The position numbers and the translations under genes are program-made. 64,000 nucleotides of DNA from Saprospiraceae bacterium. Lineage in GTDB: Bacteria > Bacteroidota > Bacteroidia > Chitinophagales > Saprospiraceae. The stretch spans positions 1-64,000 of the forward strand of contig JADKBS010000013.1 of assembly GCA_016714985.1 (NCBI GenBank). Direction: 5' to 3'. Of the stretch, positions 16,918 through 25,614 are shown piece by piece (positions within the stretch are counted from its first letter, which is position 1; each line of letters begins with the position of its first letter). The notes under the pieces were generated by a model. That model ran no database searches and had not been told where the DNA came from. It was given only the letters and a program-made list of their open reading frames with translations.

Positions 16918-18432
16918 ATGAAAACTCGGCTGCTAGCTTTCTTACTTTTTCTGTCCATTGGAACAATGGCACAGGACGCATCTTTATTCCCGGTTGCACC
17001 AGAAATGCCTGATTCAATGGTGTGGACCGACTTTCATGCCAATAATGTTCAATTTCGTTTTGAAACACCATTGATTGATTCATCCGTGTGTGAACGGATT
17101 ATAGTTGACCCGAAAATTAGCAGAGGGCATTTTGAATATGATGAATATGGTTACCGCCGTACCGAAACGAGTTTTACAACAATGGATGGGGATACACTGC
17201 AAGGGAGCAGGCGTCTCTATCCTGGTTACGTTGCAAATGGGCCTGCAGCAACTATTTACCAAGTTTGGGATTTTGATTCAAAAACATTTAAAAATACAAC
17301 CCGCAGTGTAGAATACAATCACAATCCTGAAGAAGTATGGCGCTCGACCGGGGTGTGGGATGTGGCGACTTCATCGTGGATTGAGAACTCGAAAACTTAT
17401 TCAAGCTATAATGAAAAAGGGCTACACATATCCACTACAAGTCTTGTCCTCAATGACACTACTCACCAACTACAGCCTAAGTATAGGTGGAACAGCTTTT
17501 ATTCCGATGATGATAAAATAACGTCACGGAAAACGTATGAGTGGTTGAGTAATAAAAAATCATGGAAGTTTAGATGGCATCATACTTATGGTGAATGCGA
17601 GCTAGAAGGTTATTTTTGCTATTCCGATTTCTATAATACAGATGATAGAGGCTGGGTGGGCACAACTCGTTCCCTCATCAAAATTGATGATGACCCTAAT
17701 GCAGGAGAACGCATAGAACAGTTTTGGTCAGAGGCATCAGAAGAATGGCAAAACAAGGAGCGGTTTGTTGGTAATAAATCACAGGATACCCTATTTTCGA
17801 CCAATTATAACTGGGAACCAGCTACGGCAACATGGGAGCCGGAAAATAGAACAATATCAATCACTACTGATTACTCAAGAAAGTATATCCAACAATTTTG
17901 GAATTCAAGCACTAATACATGGCGAGACATTTTTCATCAGTTCAATTTCAATTATCCTGACATGGTAGGGGACACAACCATACATGAGAGTAGGGAAATG
18001 AACAGTTCTATCTGGGACACCACTTATTTTCGTGTTATTTTTCTAAACGATGATGGGGTGATAGACTCCATGCATTCAGTTTCTACCACTAATTATGATG
18101 GCGGCATCAATAGTTGCAAGTATTATTATACAAAGCGTGAAATTGCACCATACCAGCCGCCAGTAATTGACACAATGACCTGTGTATTCGCTAATCCTTA
18201 TGACCCCATAACCAATATACGTTGTCAATTTCCATCTGAAACAAATAGTGAGTACCTTATCCAATTGTTCAACTTGAATGGCCAGCGAATTGCCTCACAT
18301 CTTATGCCTGAAAATGGGCTTTTCAGTTATGCTGATTATGACTTACCCGCTGGATTCTATGTTTTGCGCATAATGCGTGGAAAGGAACGTGTTTTCTTGA
18401 AAAAAATATGCATAATACCCCGTTGGCGCTAG
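16918..18432 (+). CDS. Secreted T9SS-sorted hypothetical protein
   Basis: 504 residues with signal peptide MKTRLLAFLLFLSIGTMAQ. The middle holds repeated W/Y-rich strand pairs (WDFDSKTFKNTTRSVEY; WDVATSSWIENSKTY; WEPATATWEPENR; WNSSTNTWRDI), a beta-repeat of about 45-60 residues seen in secreted Bacteroidota proteins. The C-terminus (ANPYDPITNIRCQFPSE to LPAGFYVLRIMRGKERVFLKK) is a T9SS type A sorting domain. The last few codons and the stop lie inside repeat R1 (copy d), so the original stop was replaced. Extracellular; function unknown. Confidence 0.8.
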   Translation: MKTRLLAFLLFLSIGTMAQDASLFPVAPEMPDSMVWTDFHANNVQFRFETPLIDSSVCERIIVDPKISRGHFEYDEYGYRRTETSFTTMDGDTLQGSRRLYPGYVANGPAATIYQVWDFDSKTFKNTTRSVEYNHNPEEVWRSTGVWDVATSSWIENSKTYSSYNEKGLHISTTSLVLNDTTHQLQPKYRWNSFYSDDDKITSRKTYEWLSNKKSWKFRWHHTYGECELEGYFCYSDFYNTDDRGWVGTTRSLIKIDDDPNAGERIEQFWSEASEEWQNKERFVGNKSQDTLFSTNYNWEPATATWEPENRTISITTDYSRKYIQQFWNSSTNTWRDIFHQFNFNYPDMVGDTTIHESREMNSSIWDTTYFRVIFLNDDGVIDSMHSVSTTNYDGGINSCKYYYTKREIAPYQPPVIDTMTCVFANPYDPITNIRCQFPSETNSEYLIQLFNLNGQRIASHLMPENGLFSYADYDLPAGFYVLRIMRGKERVFLKKICIIPRWR

Positions 18433-18537
18433 TCATCCACCATCTAGTCCCAGCAGCATCTAAGTCTTTCTAAAAAAGCAAAAGTTTTAGCAAGTGTGGA
18501 GCGGAGCGGCACTTGCGAGGGATGAAGCAAAACCCAG
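18418..18537 (+). repeat. Repeat R1, copy d, overlapping a gene 3' end
   Basis: It begins CCCCGTTGGCGCTAGTCATC and continues with CATCTAAGTCTTTCTAAAAA and CAAGTGTGGAGCGGAGCGGC to GAGGGATGAAGCAAAACCC. Its first bases provide the last codons and TAG stop of the upstream T9SS protein gene. Confidence 0.7.
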
Positions 18538-18609
18538 TTAATTAAAGCCTGCCCTGCTTGACATTCCAAAAACATCCCTCATATTTGCCCAAAATTAAAA
18601 CCACAAAAA

Positions 18610-18990
18610 ATGGCAGCACCATCATTCGACGAATTAACAACTTTCATGGCAACCATTCCAGCCATAAAACCCGGCATTGGGCAGGGAATGTTGGAGAATG
18701 GCAATTGGTGGGTGAAGTTCCAGATAGACATCAACCATGAGCTGGCTTGGCAGGTGGTTCAGGAATTGGGTTGCATTGTCAACTATATTTCCATCCATGA
18801 ACGATTGCCAACCGTGTTTTATCCGGTTTCGCCTGCACCCTATTTGAACGGTGGGCCATCGGAGTTTTTATCGTGGGTCATTGAATCGAAGGAGGAAACA
18901 TTCCTGCCTACGGATTTAAAGGAATGGTTGGAAGGGCGGCTACCTAATCCAGTGGACAGTTTAGAAGAATGGAACATGGATGAAGCATGA
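18610..18990 (+). CDS. Hypothetical protein, 126 residues
   Basis: Starts MAAPSFDELTTFMATIPAIK. Cytosolic, acidic (C-terminus LEEWNMDEA), alpha/beta pattern with WWVKFQIDINHELAWQVVQE and a Pro-rich loop (VFYPVSPAPYLNGGPSEF). I have seen similar conserved hypothetical proteins but know no function. It stands alone between repeats and may be monocistronic. Confidence 0.7.
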   Translation: MAAPSFDELTTFMATIPAIKPGIGQGMLENGNWWVKFQIDINHELAWQVVQELGCIVNYISIHERLPTVFYPVSPAPYLNGGPSEFLSWVIESKEETFLPTDLKEWLEGRLPNPVDSLEEWNMDEA

Positions 18991-19089
18991 AAACTACGCC
19001 TCCTGTTGACGCAAGATACCAGTTGAAATAAGTATGTTGTTCAATCCGCCTAATGCTATTTTATCTAGTTTGACCAATTTTTAGCTATT

Positions 19090-19289
19090 AGAATTGATAC
19101 AAAGCAATCAGAATTGATACGAAGTATTTAGAATTGCTGCAAAGCATTTAGAATCGCTTTGTATCAATTGAAATTGCTTCAAAGTAATTTTTATTTGATG
19201 CAGCACAATTTAAATTGCTTCTGGTTGATTCTAATTAATGCTTTTCAATTCTAATTGATGCGAAGCATTTTATAATTGCTCAATAGTAA
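19090..19289. repeat. Degenerate tandem array, 20-bp period, about 10 units
   Basis: Units read like AGAATTGATACAAAGCAATC, AGAATTGATACGAAGTATTT, AGAATTGCTGCAAAGCATTT, AGAATCGCTTTGTATCAATT and so on. Some units occur in inverted orientation. The period is not a multiple of three and no frame is open through it. A 20-base period is close to two helical turns. Confidence 0.7.
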
Positions 19290-19408
19290 CTTGGATTGAT
19301 TTAACCCGTCATGGTACTTAAGCGAAAAGGTCAGGTGTGAAAATTTCATTTTCAAGACTCCGGATGGCACATGTCATCCGCCATCCAATTCCAGCAAGTG
19401 AATGAGGG

Positions 19409-19446
19409 AACGGGCGAGTTCTTTGGGGGCTTGCCCGTTTTTTGTT
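19409..19446 (+). terminator. Intrinsic terminator, plus strand
   Basis: A 10-bp stem (AACGGGCGAG pairing with CTTGCCCGTT, one G-T pair) with an 11-base loop, running into six T. It points along the plus strand, though the nearest plus gene ends 420 bases upstream. The minus-strand lipoprotein gene ends just beyond it at 19463, so it may also insulate that gene. Confidence 0.6.
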
Positions 19447-19462
19447 CCCCATTCTCCATTCA

Positions 19463-20530
19463 CTAACACCCCACCTCCTGCAGCACCGCATACACCACGC
19501 TCCCCGAAATGGAAAGGTTGAATACTTTTTTCCCGATGGTGGGGAGCAGCAGTTGCCAGGATTTGCCCTGGTCGTCGGAGCGGTAAATGCCTTTGGGGTG
19601 GCCGCAGTAAAAGGTTTCGCCCACTTGCTTGATGGAAGAAATGAGCTTGGAAGGTGGAAGGCCCGCATCAATGGGCTGCCAAGTCTTTCCGCCGTCGGTG
19701 GAGGTGCGTATCCGGACGGTTTCCGACTCGGCGTTGTAAACGATGACTGCAAATCCGCCCTTGATGGCTTCTACGGCGATGCCATTGCCACCTTCGCTCA
19801 CTACATTTTCCCAATCCTCGCCGCCGTCGGTCGAGCGCAAAATGCCCTTGATATTAGTGCAAAGGAGCACGCCGTCCGACTCCACCATTTGTATCCCCCA
19901 GCCGTCCTGCATGACGTGCTTCCAGGTTTTCCCTTGGTCGGCGGATTTGAAGATGCCAATGTCGGTGCCGACGAAAATGCTGCCATCCTTTGAAGTGAAC
20001 ACGTTGCGCACCGTTAGGGTTTTTAAATCCGTGAAAATGGGCATCCATTGACCTGTACCCTTCAATCTTTGGAAATATTGGCTGTTGTTGTTTTGGAAAA
20101 ATTGGCTGTTGCTGTTTTGGGGAAATTGGCTGTTGTTGTTTTGGAGAAAATGGCTGTTGTTGCTGACAGCCATTACCCCACCTGGGCCAGCCGACACATT
20201 GACGAGTTGTTGTTCCATGGGCATTTCTTTTTCCCAATGAGGGGTATTGGAGGCGGTGCTGTTTTTATAAATGCCCTTATCTGTGGACAGGATAAGCTCG
20301 CCTTCACTCGCAAAAAATGTCCTTGGGCTAAGCCCTTCGGGCAGTCCTGCGCTGATGTCTTGCCAAGTTTGTCCGCCATCGGCGGATTGAAAAACGATAT
20401 TGCCTGTTCCCGATGTGATTTTCCCCATGCCCTGCTCGGAGGTGAGGTCGAGCAAAGCCTGGTCCTGCGCCTGCTGACAGGACAAGAGGCAAGAAAATGA
20501 GCACAACAAGAAAAGCGGAAGACTGCGCAT
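19463..20530 (-). CDS. Asp-box (BNR/sortilin-like) beta-propeller lipoprotein, copy 1
   Basis: I chose the ATG at 20530 (MRSLPLFLLCSFSCLLSCQQ): a lipoprotein signal with lipobox LLSC. The mature part has repeated Asp-box units: SADGGQTWQDI, SADQGKTWKHV, STDGGEDWENV, STDGGKTWQPI, SDDQGKSWQLL, the signature of six- to seven-bladed propellers (photosynthesis-system-II assembly factor Ycf48-like or sialidase-like). Residues about 122-153 hold four copies of an 8-residue Asn/Gln-rich repeat (NNNSQFFQ type). It is paralogous to 26728-27735, with which it shares an upstream operator-like element. Probably anchored in an envelope membrane; ligand unknown. Confidence 0.85.
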   Translation of the reverse strand: MRSLPLFLLCSFSCLLSCQQAQDQALLDLTSEQGMGKITSGTGNIVFQSADGGQTWQDISAGLPEGLSPRTFFASEGELILSTDKGIYKNSTASNTPHWEKEMPMEQQLVNVSAGPGGVMAVSNNSHFLQNNNSQFPQNSNSQFFQNNNSQYFQRLKGTGQWMPIFTDLKTLTVRNVFTSKDGSIFVGTDIGIFKSADQGKTWKHVMQDGWGIQMVESDGVLLCTNIKGILRSTDGGEDWENVVSEGGNGIAVEAIKGGFAVIVYNAESETVRIRTSTDGGKTWQPIDAGLPPSKLISSIKQVGETFYCGHPKGIYRSDDQGKSWQLLLPTIGKKVFNLSISGSVVYAVLQEVGC

Positions 20531-20599
20531 GATTGAAATTGGTTGGTGAAACAATGCGGCAAAGATGCAGTCGGAAAGGGCGGAATATGGTTTTTTGCC

Positions 20600-20630
20600 T
20601 GTAAAAGGTTGTAAAGGAAGTGTAAAAGGG
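20600..20630 (-). promoter_or_regulatory. Triple direct repeat upstream of Asp-box lipoprotein copy 1
   Basis: TGTAAA (plus strand) occurs at 20600, 20610 and 20621, i.e. three copies of CCTTTTACA read toward the gene, spaced 10 and 11 bases. The same array with identical spacing precedes the paralogue (27804-27834). One-turn spacing is typical of a cooperative regulator site. It lies 70-100 bases upstream of the start, although it could simply be retained from the duplication. Confidence 0.5.
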
Positions 20631-20722
20631 TGTTTGAGTCAAGTTAGGAGGTAACTTGAAGTTACCTCCTAACTTCTGCCCATTTTTCCCCATATTTGGC
20701 CGTACAGCTAAAAACAAACAAC

Positions 20723-21826
20723 ATGACCAGCAAATCCTTTTCCATCCTTCTCCTGCTCTTGCTCCTGGGCACGGCAAGTTTTGCACAAAAAAAACCGCTG
20801 CGGGTGGGCATCATCGGCCTGACGCATACGCATGTGCATGGGATTCTTGGGCGCAAGGACCGGGGCGACATCGAAATCGTAGGCATCGTGGAGCGGGACA
20901 AAGAGCTGGTGAAACGGTACGCTGACCAGTATCATTTCCCCATGAACATGGTCTATAATACGATGGCGGAGCTGATTGCTGCCAAGCAGCCGGAGGCGGT
21001 CACGGCTTTTAATTCCACGTTTGAGCATTTGGAAGTGGTGGAAACTTGCGCCCCCTTGGGCATACACGTGATGGTGGAAAAACCATTGGCGGTGAACCTA
21101 AAGCACGCCAAGAAAATGGAAGCGCTCGCCAAGAAGCATCGTATCCAGTTGCTGACCAATTATGAAACGACCTGGTACCCCACCAACCACAAGGCTTATG
21201 AACTGCTAAAAAACGATTCCATCGGTAGCCTGCGGAAGGTGGTGGTGCGGGACGGGCACCGTGGCCCGAAGAAGATTGGCGTGAACAAGGAATTCCTCGA
21301 TTGGCTGACCGACCCCGTGCTGGATGGCGGCGGCGCTATCATGGATTTTGGTTGCTATGGCGCCAACTTAATGACCTGGCTGATGCAGGGGAAAAAGCCG
21401 CATACCGTCTCTGCCGTCACCCAACAATTGCAGGCCGAAAACAATCCGAAAGTGGACGACGATGCCACCATCCTCCTGCTGTATGACGATGCCAACGCCG
21501 TTTTGCAGCCGTCGTGGGATTGGCCCATCGGTCGAAAGGATATGGAAATCTATGGCCTTACCGGGGCTATCTATTCCGATAATCGCCACCAACTGCGCAT
21601 ACGCATGGCGGAGGGATATGACGGCTTCCATGAAACCACGCTTAAACTGGAAGAGCGCCCCGCTCCTTATGATGACCCGTTTTCTATATTGGCCGCTGTT
21701 ATTAATAAAGACATCATTTTGCCGCCTTATGATTTAACTTCTTTGGAAAATAATATGGTGGTGATGGAGATATTGGAGGCTGCGAATAAGAGTGCGAAGA
21801 AGGGGAAGGTGGTGAAGCTTAAATAA
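20723..21826 (+). CDS. Exported Gfo/Idh/MocA family oxidoreductase
   Basis: 367 residues from the ATG at 20723, starting with a signal peptide (MTSKSFSILLLLLLLGTASF). The Rossmann fold follows (LRVGIIGLTHTHVHGILGR) with the family EKP motif (HVMVEKPLAVN) and the substrate-side DGGGAIMDFGCYGANLM. These enzymes oxidise or reduce sugars and related compounds with NAD(P). Exported Bacteroidota members, often Tat- or Sec-targeted, act in the periplasm on carbohydrates with tightly bound cofactor. It diverges from the Asp-box lipoprotein gene, sharing a 192-base intergenic region. Substrate not predictable. Confidence 0.9.
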   Translation: MTSKSFSILLLLLLLGTASFAQKKPLRVGIIGLTHTHVHGILGRKDRGDIEIVGIVERDKELVKRYADQYHFPMNMVYNTMAELIAAKQPEAVTAFNSTFEHLEVVETCAPLGIHVMVEKPLAVNLKHAKKMEALAKKHRIQLLTNYETTWYPTNHKAYELLKNDSIGSLRKVVVRDGHRGPKKIGVNKEFLDWLTDPVLDGGGAIMDFGCYGANLMTWLMQGKKPHTVSAVTQQLQAENNPKVDDDATILLLYDDANAVLQPSWDWPIGRKDMEIYGLTGAIYSDNRHQLRIRMAEGYDGFHETTLKLEERPAPYDDPFSILAAVINKDIILPPYDLTSLENNMVVMEILEAANKSAKKGKVVKLK

Positions 21827-21851
21827 TATTGTGGATTTAACCCATTAAATA

Positions 21852-22560
21852 ATGCAATCAAGGTTAAGCAATGATGAGATTGACCAAATTGAATGGGATG
21901 CTTGAACTCGAAAAACGGCCCGAAACATGGACGCGGCGCTTCAGGCCCTGCGGTTTAAGCCAATTGGCGGCAAACAAGGCAAGCCAGCTGGTGAATCACC
22001 CCAACCCAAAAACCATGTTATGGCCCAGGTCGAGCGACAATTGGTTGCCGAAAACGAGTTTGGGGAGTTTCCCCATCCGGTTTCCAAGCAAAGCACTAGC
22101 AAGCGATACGGGTTGGCATGTGGATGCCAGTTTTGCAGGGGATGCCCCGGATAATTACCTGGAATGGCGCATCAATGTTCATTCAAAAGGCCGGGCGTTG
22201 CTGATGCTGTTTCTATTCTCGGATGTTACGGAAGATGATGCGCCAACCCTTATCCGTGAGCGTTCTCACCTAGATGTTGCAAAATTGCTGGGCGAAGAAG
22301 GTGAGGAAGGGCTTTCCTTCGTGCAGTTAGCGGAAAAACTAGTCCGTTTGCCCAAGCGAAATGAAGTGTCTGCCACTGGGAAAGCTGGTACGGTTTATTT
22401 ATGCCATCCGTTCATCGTTCATGCTGCACAGGAACATCGAGGGAAAAACCCGAAATTCATGGCGCAGCCAGCATTGATGACAAAAAGGGACTTCGATATA
22501 AGTCAGACAGCAGCATTGCATTGCCCTGTTGAAGAAGCTATTCTGAAAGGAATAAAATAA
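21852..22560 (+). CDS. Phytanoyl-CoA dioxygenase (PhyH) family protein, 5' part out of frame
   Basis: The C-terminal 165 residues are clear: SLGSFPIRFPSK, GWHVDASF (His and Asp iron ligands), INVHSKGRALLMLFLFSD, and HPFIVHAAQEHRG (distal His and 2-oxoglutarate Arg). These are non-haem Fe(II)/2-oxoglutarate oxygenases. The natural start is probably the ATG at 21852 (MQSRLSNDEIDQIEWD), but that frame stops at once, and segments of the expected N-terminal sequence are scattered over different frames to about 22050. The gene is therefore decayed or hit by several indels here. The longest single frame starts at 21871. Substrate unknown. Confidence 0.7.
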
Positions 22561-22650
22561 GCATTGATTGGCGAGTGTTCACTTGCAAATTGGCTAACCG
22601 TCCTAAACTTTCCAAACTAAAATCCCGACCTTTACATCAAAATCACAACC

Positions 22651-23016
22651 ATGACCAATACCGCACAACACGACGAGAAAATCGCAAAAATGAGCTTCGC
22701 CTCGGTCTATCCGCACTATGTCACCAAGGTGGAGAAGAAGGGCCGCACCAAGGAAGAGCTGCACCGTGTCATCGAATGGCTAACGGGCTTCGATGAGGCA
22801 AAACTGCAATCGCTGATGGCGGAGAAAGCTAGCTTTGAGGCATTCTTCCAGCAGGCCACGCTGAACCCCAATGCACGGCTCATCACGGGCGTCATCTGCG
22901 GCTATCGGGTAGAGGACATCGAAAACCCGCTGACGCAGCAGGTGCGGTACTTGGATAAGTTGGTGGATGAACTGGCGAAGGGGAGGGCGATGGAGAAGGT
23001 ATTAAGAGTAGGATAG
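22651..23016 (+). CDS. DUF2200 domain-containing protein
   Basis: 121 residues. DUF2200 signatures: KMSFASVYPHYVTKVEKKGR, then HRVIEWLTGFDE, FFQQATLNPNARLITGVICG and ENPLTQQVRYLDKLVDELAKG. Length is normal for the family. Function is unknown across bacteria. It lies 90 bases after the PhyH gene on the same strand but has no obvious functional link to it. Confidence 0.92.
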   Translation: MTNTAQHDEKIAKMSFASVYPHYVTKVEKKGRTKEELHRVIEWLTGFDEAKLQSLMAEKASFEAFFQQATLNPNARLITGVICGYRVEDIENPLTQQVRYLDKLVDELAKGRAMEKVLRVG

Positions 23017-23135
23017 GGTGTCAAATTGACCCTTTCATCTTTGTTGTTTCATTCACTGTGCCATATTCTAAAAAAAGTACTTTTTCAAACAAGACACAAC
23101 TTTACTCAGGCACTGCTAACGGTAGATAAAACAGC

Positions 23136-23166
23136 GGGTTTTTAGGACGACTTGCCCTAAAAACCC
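23136..23166. terminator. 11-bp hairpin between convergent genes
   Basis: GGGTTTTTAGG (23136-23146), a 9-base loop, then CCTAAAAACCC (23156-23166). It sits between the convergent ends of the DUF2200 gene (23016) and the T9SS gene (23221). It probably serves as a two-way terminator, though there is no long T-run outside the stem. Confidence 0.5.
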
Positions 23167-23220
23167 TCTGTAATAAATTGGAATAACCCGATTTTAGCCC
23201 GTTAAGGCATCAATCAATTG

Positions 23221-24681
23221 TTATTTTTTAACGAATTTCTTGACCGAATCAAATCCGCTTATAAAATAAACACCGGCGGGTAAATTCTCCAAATCAAAAT
23301 TAAAAGTATTTACGCCTTTTTCCACTTGAATCTTTTGGGATATCACCCTTTTTCCATCAGCAGTGAATACTGACACATCAATGGATTGGCTCATAGAAGC
23401 AGTGTATTTTATGTTCAATTTTGACTCAACAGGATTGGGGTTAATCTCTAGGTGGTTGCCCGTAGCTTTGTCATCCTTGTTTAAAGTGAAAGGATTGACA
23501 TCAATATAGTTTTCTCTTTCGCCTGTTCCTCCCACGGTCACCATGAGCATTTCTTCAACAAAACATAAATTACCCATAGGCCCAACCAATAGAAATTTAG
23601 CCTTTACCCAATAAGTGCCAGGCCCTGAATAGGTGTAGCATAGATTGCCATCCTCGGGGTGAGGATATGCATTGTAAATACCGTCACAGGCACTGCTGTA
23701 AGGTGTTGAGGTATATCTAACGTTTCCATCGCCCATTCTCCAATAGGAGGAGTTTACTACTGTGCCAGGGCAAAGCGTCCCGTCAAAATGGAAGATGATT
23801 GCATTAGGGTTGTCAGCATGAGTGTATGTAATGTTGAAATCGCCACCGCAAGTGTTTTCGCAGTCCAATGGGTGGGGCTGGCATAGCTGAAAATCTTCAA
23901 CGACTGTCCAGTCCTGATGTCCAGGATAAACAGGCATATAAGTTTCGTGCGTACCATGAAGATAGCTATGCCAAGAGGTGCCAGTATTGAAAAGGATGTT
24001 TGTATTGGTATGGCATTCTGTAAAAGGTTGAAAACCAGTGTGTTCTAAATGCGCTGCACTTTCAATATCTATACTGGTAGCATTGCCAAGATAGGTCGCA
24101 AAAAATGGATCATTGTAAGGTATGGTGATATTAATTGTTGAAATGCCAGGGGTATTGGCTGGGATTGGATACAGTACATTGGAGGCATTACCGGGCACAA
24201 TTTGAATACGGGAACAATCAAAAGGAACGGGAGCATTATTGAAATTCCAGATTATTCCTTCGTTTGCACATTCGATTTCCCAAACTGGAACGCCATTGCC
24301 ATTCAAGACTATCTTGCCTGAAAAATAGAGATCAAGTTTAATGAGAAGATTCCCTGTTTGGTGGTCAATTATCGAAATTTGTAAATAATGACCAGTGTAT
24401 TGAAACTGAGGGTTTGAATAAAAGTCCACAGGAAAACTGCAATCAGGATCTGCCAAAGCGGGATCTAAATTTAGGCCAAAAAAGTTGGTATGCAGGGTAA
24501 GATTGCCCGCATCGTCGCAAGTAGGTGCTGGGAAATCCCATACAATGTACTCCGGTAAAGGCTGACTGGTACCAGATTGGGCAAACCCGAAAGTCAATAA
24601 TACCAGCAAGGGCAGAAGCAACCCTTTTTTGAGCAAAGAGAGCGCAACTTGTGAGAGATGGAAATTGGATAAATTTTTCAT
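23221..24681 (-). CDS. Secreted T9SS-sorted hypothetical protein
   Basis: 486 residues. The N-terminus has a charged start then a hydrophobic signal (GLLLPLLVLLTFGFAQSG). The body is Cys- and aromatic-rich with no domain I recognise, including a PKD-like stretch (GDFNITYTHADNPNAIIFHF to YSGPGTYWVKAKFLLVGP). The C-terminus (INPNPVESKLNIKYTASMS to LPAGVYFISGFDSVKKFVKK) is a T9SS type A sorting domain, so the protein is exported across the outer membrane and cell-surface attached or released. No operon partner. Confidence 0.85.
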   Translation of the reverse strand: MKNLSNFHLSQVALSLLKKGLLLPLLVLLTFGFAQSGTSQPLPEYIVWDFPAPTCDDAGNLTLHTNFFGLNLDPALADPDCSFPVDFYSNPQFQYTGHYLQISIIDHQTGNLLIKLDLYFSGKIVLNGNGVPVWEIECANEGIIWNFNNAPVPFDCSRIQIVPGNASNVLYPIPANTPGISTINITIPYNDPFFATYLGNATSIDIESAAHLEHTGFQPFTECHTNTNILFNTGTSWHSYLHGTHETYMPVYPGHQDWTVVEDFQLCQPHPLDCENTCGGDFNITYTHADNPNAIIFHFDGTLCPGTVVNSSYWRMGDGNVRYTSTPYSSACDGIYNAYPHPEDGNLCYTYSGPGTYWVKAKFLLVGPMGNLCFVEEMLMVTVGGTGERENYIDVNPFTLNKDDKATGNHLEINPNPVESKLNIKYTASMSQSIDVSVFTADGKRVISQKIQVEKGVNTFNFDLENLPAGVYFISGFDSVKKFVKK

Positions 24682-25074
24682 ACGTGTTTGAATTGAAAAG
24701 TTAATAAAAAGCTATTGCTGACAACTGTTTGAGAAGCACATCAATAGCCAAGTTCCTATTCATTGAATCACTCAATTTTAGATTTAGAGATACTCGTGCA
24801 AATGCCAAAACTTTTCAAGAGCATTTCATTACGACTATTCGAGCATTTCCCACATTGCTTCAAATACAACAGAAGCATACAATAATACTGCTTCTAGTGT
24901 ACCTGCACCAAACTCCACATTATCTCAATCTTATCTTGATACAAAAGGTAACAAACAAGAGGGAGTTTTATTTTGATACGGCGAGATGGTTTCAGCTTTG
25001 AAAATCGAGAAACTTGTGCTACTTTTTTAGAAAGCATCACCTTTTTCCTTTCCATTCGGGAGCTTTGCCTGCAG
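24682..25074. other. Intergenic region without recognised feature
   Basis: AT-rich sequence 5' of the T9SS gene on the minus strand. One plus-strand frame is open for 90 codons (24729-25001), but its composition is low-quality and it has no recognisable start context. I see no RNA gene or repeat. Confidence 0.4.
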
Positions 25075-25257
25075 TGGCGGATTTTTGCAAAGCTTTAACA
25101 ACAAAACGAAATCCATATCAAGACAAAAATCCTACTCGCCGCCCTTGCTGGCACCATCGCTTACTTCCTCGTTGGTTGGCTCGTTTTTGAGAGCCTGCTC
25201 GGCAAATACAGGAGTGAAAATACTACACAGATTGTGGGCTTCAAGAAGTCCCAGTAG
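25075..25257 (+). pseudogene. Truncated copy of the membrane protein gene at 30664-31086
   Basis: The frame reads KTKILLAALAGTIAYFLVGW, LVFESLLGKYRSENTTQIVG and FKKSQ, then a stop. It matches the first 44 residues of the gene at 30.7 kb, including homologous 5' flank. The start codon is lost (AAG replaces the ATG region). The remaining two thirds are missing, cut where R2-like sequence (CAGTAGTTAGAAGTATGCC) begins at 25252. Confidence 0.85.
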
Positions 25258-25390
25258 TTAGAAGTATGCCACCGCCTCCTTAGTTCTGTCAATTTCGCCC
25301 GTTGTTTCAAGTAAAAGACTATCCCTTGCATCGTTCTGCGATAAACAACAAAATGCGTAAATGATTGAAAATCAGTTACTTACGACTTTC

Positions 25391-25535
25391 GTTGTTAGAA
25401 GTATGCCCCCACCCTTAGTTCTGGCAAGTTTGCAATTTGCCAGCGCAGCCTTTGCCAAAAGCAGTCACTGCTTAAACTTTCATGCCGTGCCAATAGCTAT
25501 CGAGAAGCAAATTGCAAACTTACCAGCACTTCAAA
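25391..25535. repeat. R2-type inverted-repeat element, diverged copy in reverse orientation
   Basis: The left arm (25415-25443, TTAGTTCTGGCAAGTTTGCA start) and right arm (about 25507-25531, GCAAATTGCAAACTTACCAG) are diverged versions of the arms at 10940-10968 and 11017-11045. The centre (CGCAGCCTTTGCCAAAAGCA...) matches the reverse complement of the centre at 10.97 kb. It therefore mobilised as a unit in both orientations. A shorter R2 piece starts at 25252. Confidence 0.6.
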
Positions 25536-25614
25536 CTTCAAAGCAACAGGCATTTTTCTATGCTTCCCTGTTCTAGTAATCCTCCAAACCCCTTTCAGGA
25601 AAACCCACCCGCCT

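Noticed and set aside
19090..19289. CRISPR array
   Set aside because: Units are contiguous and degenerate with no unique spacers, and there are no cas genes in the window.
24729..25001. 90-codon plus-strand frame
   Set aside because: No recognisable start signal, biased composition and no family resemblance; treated as chance.
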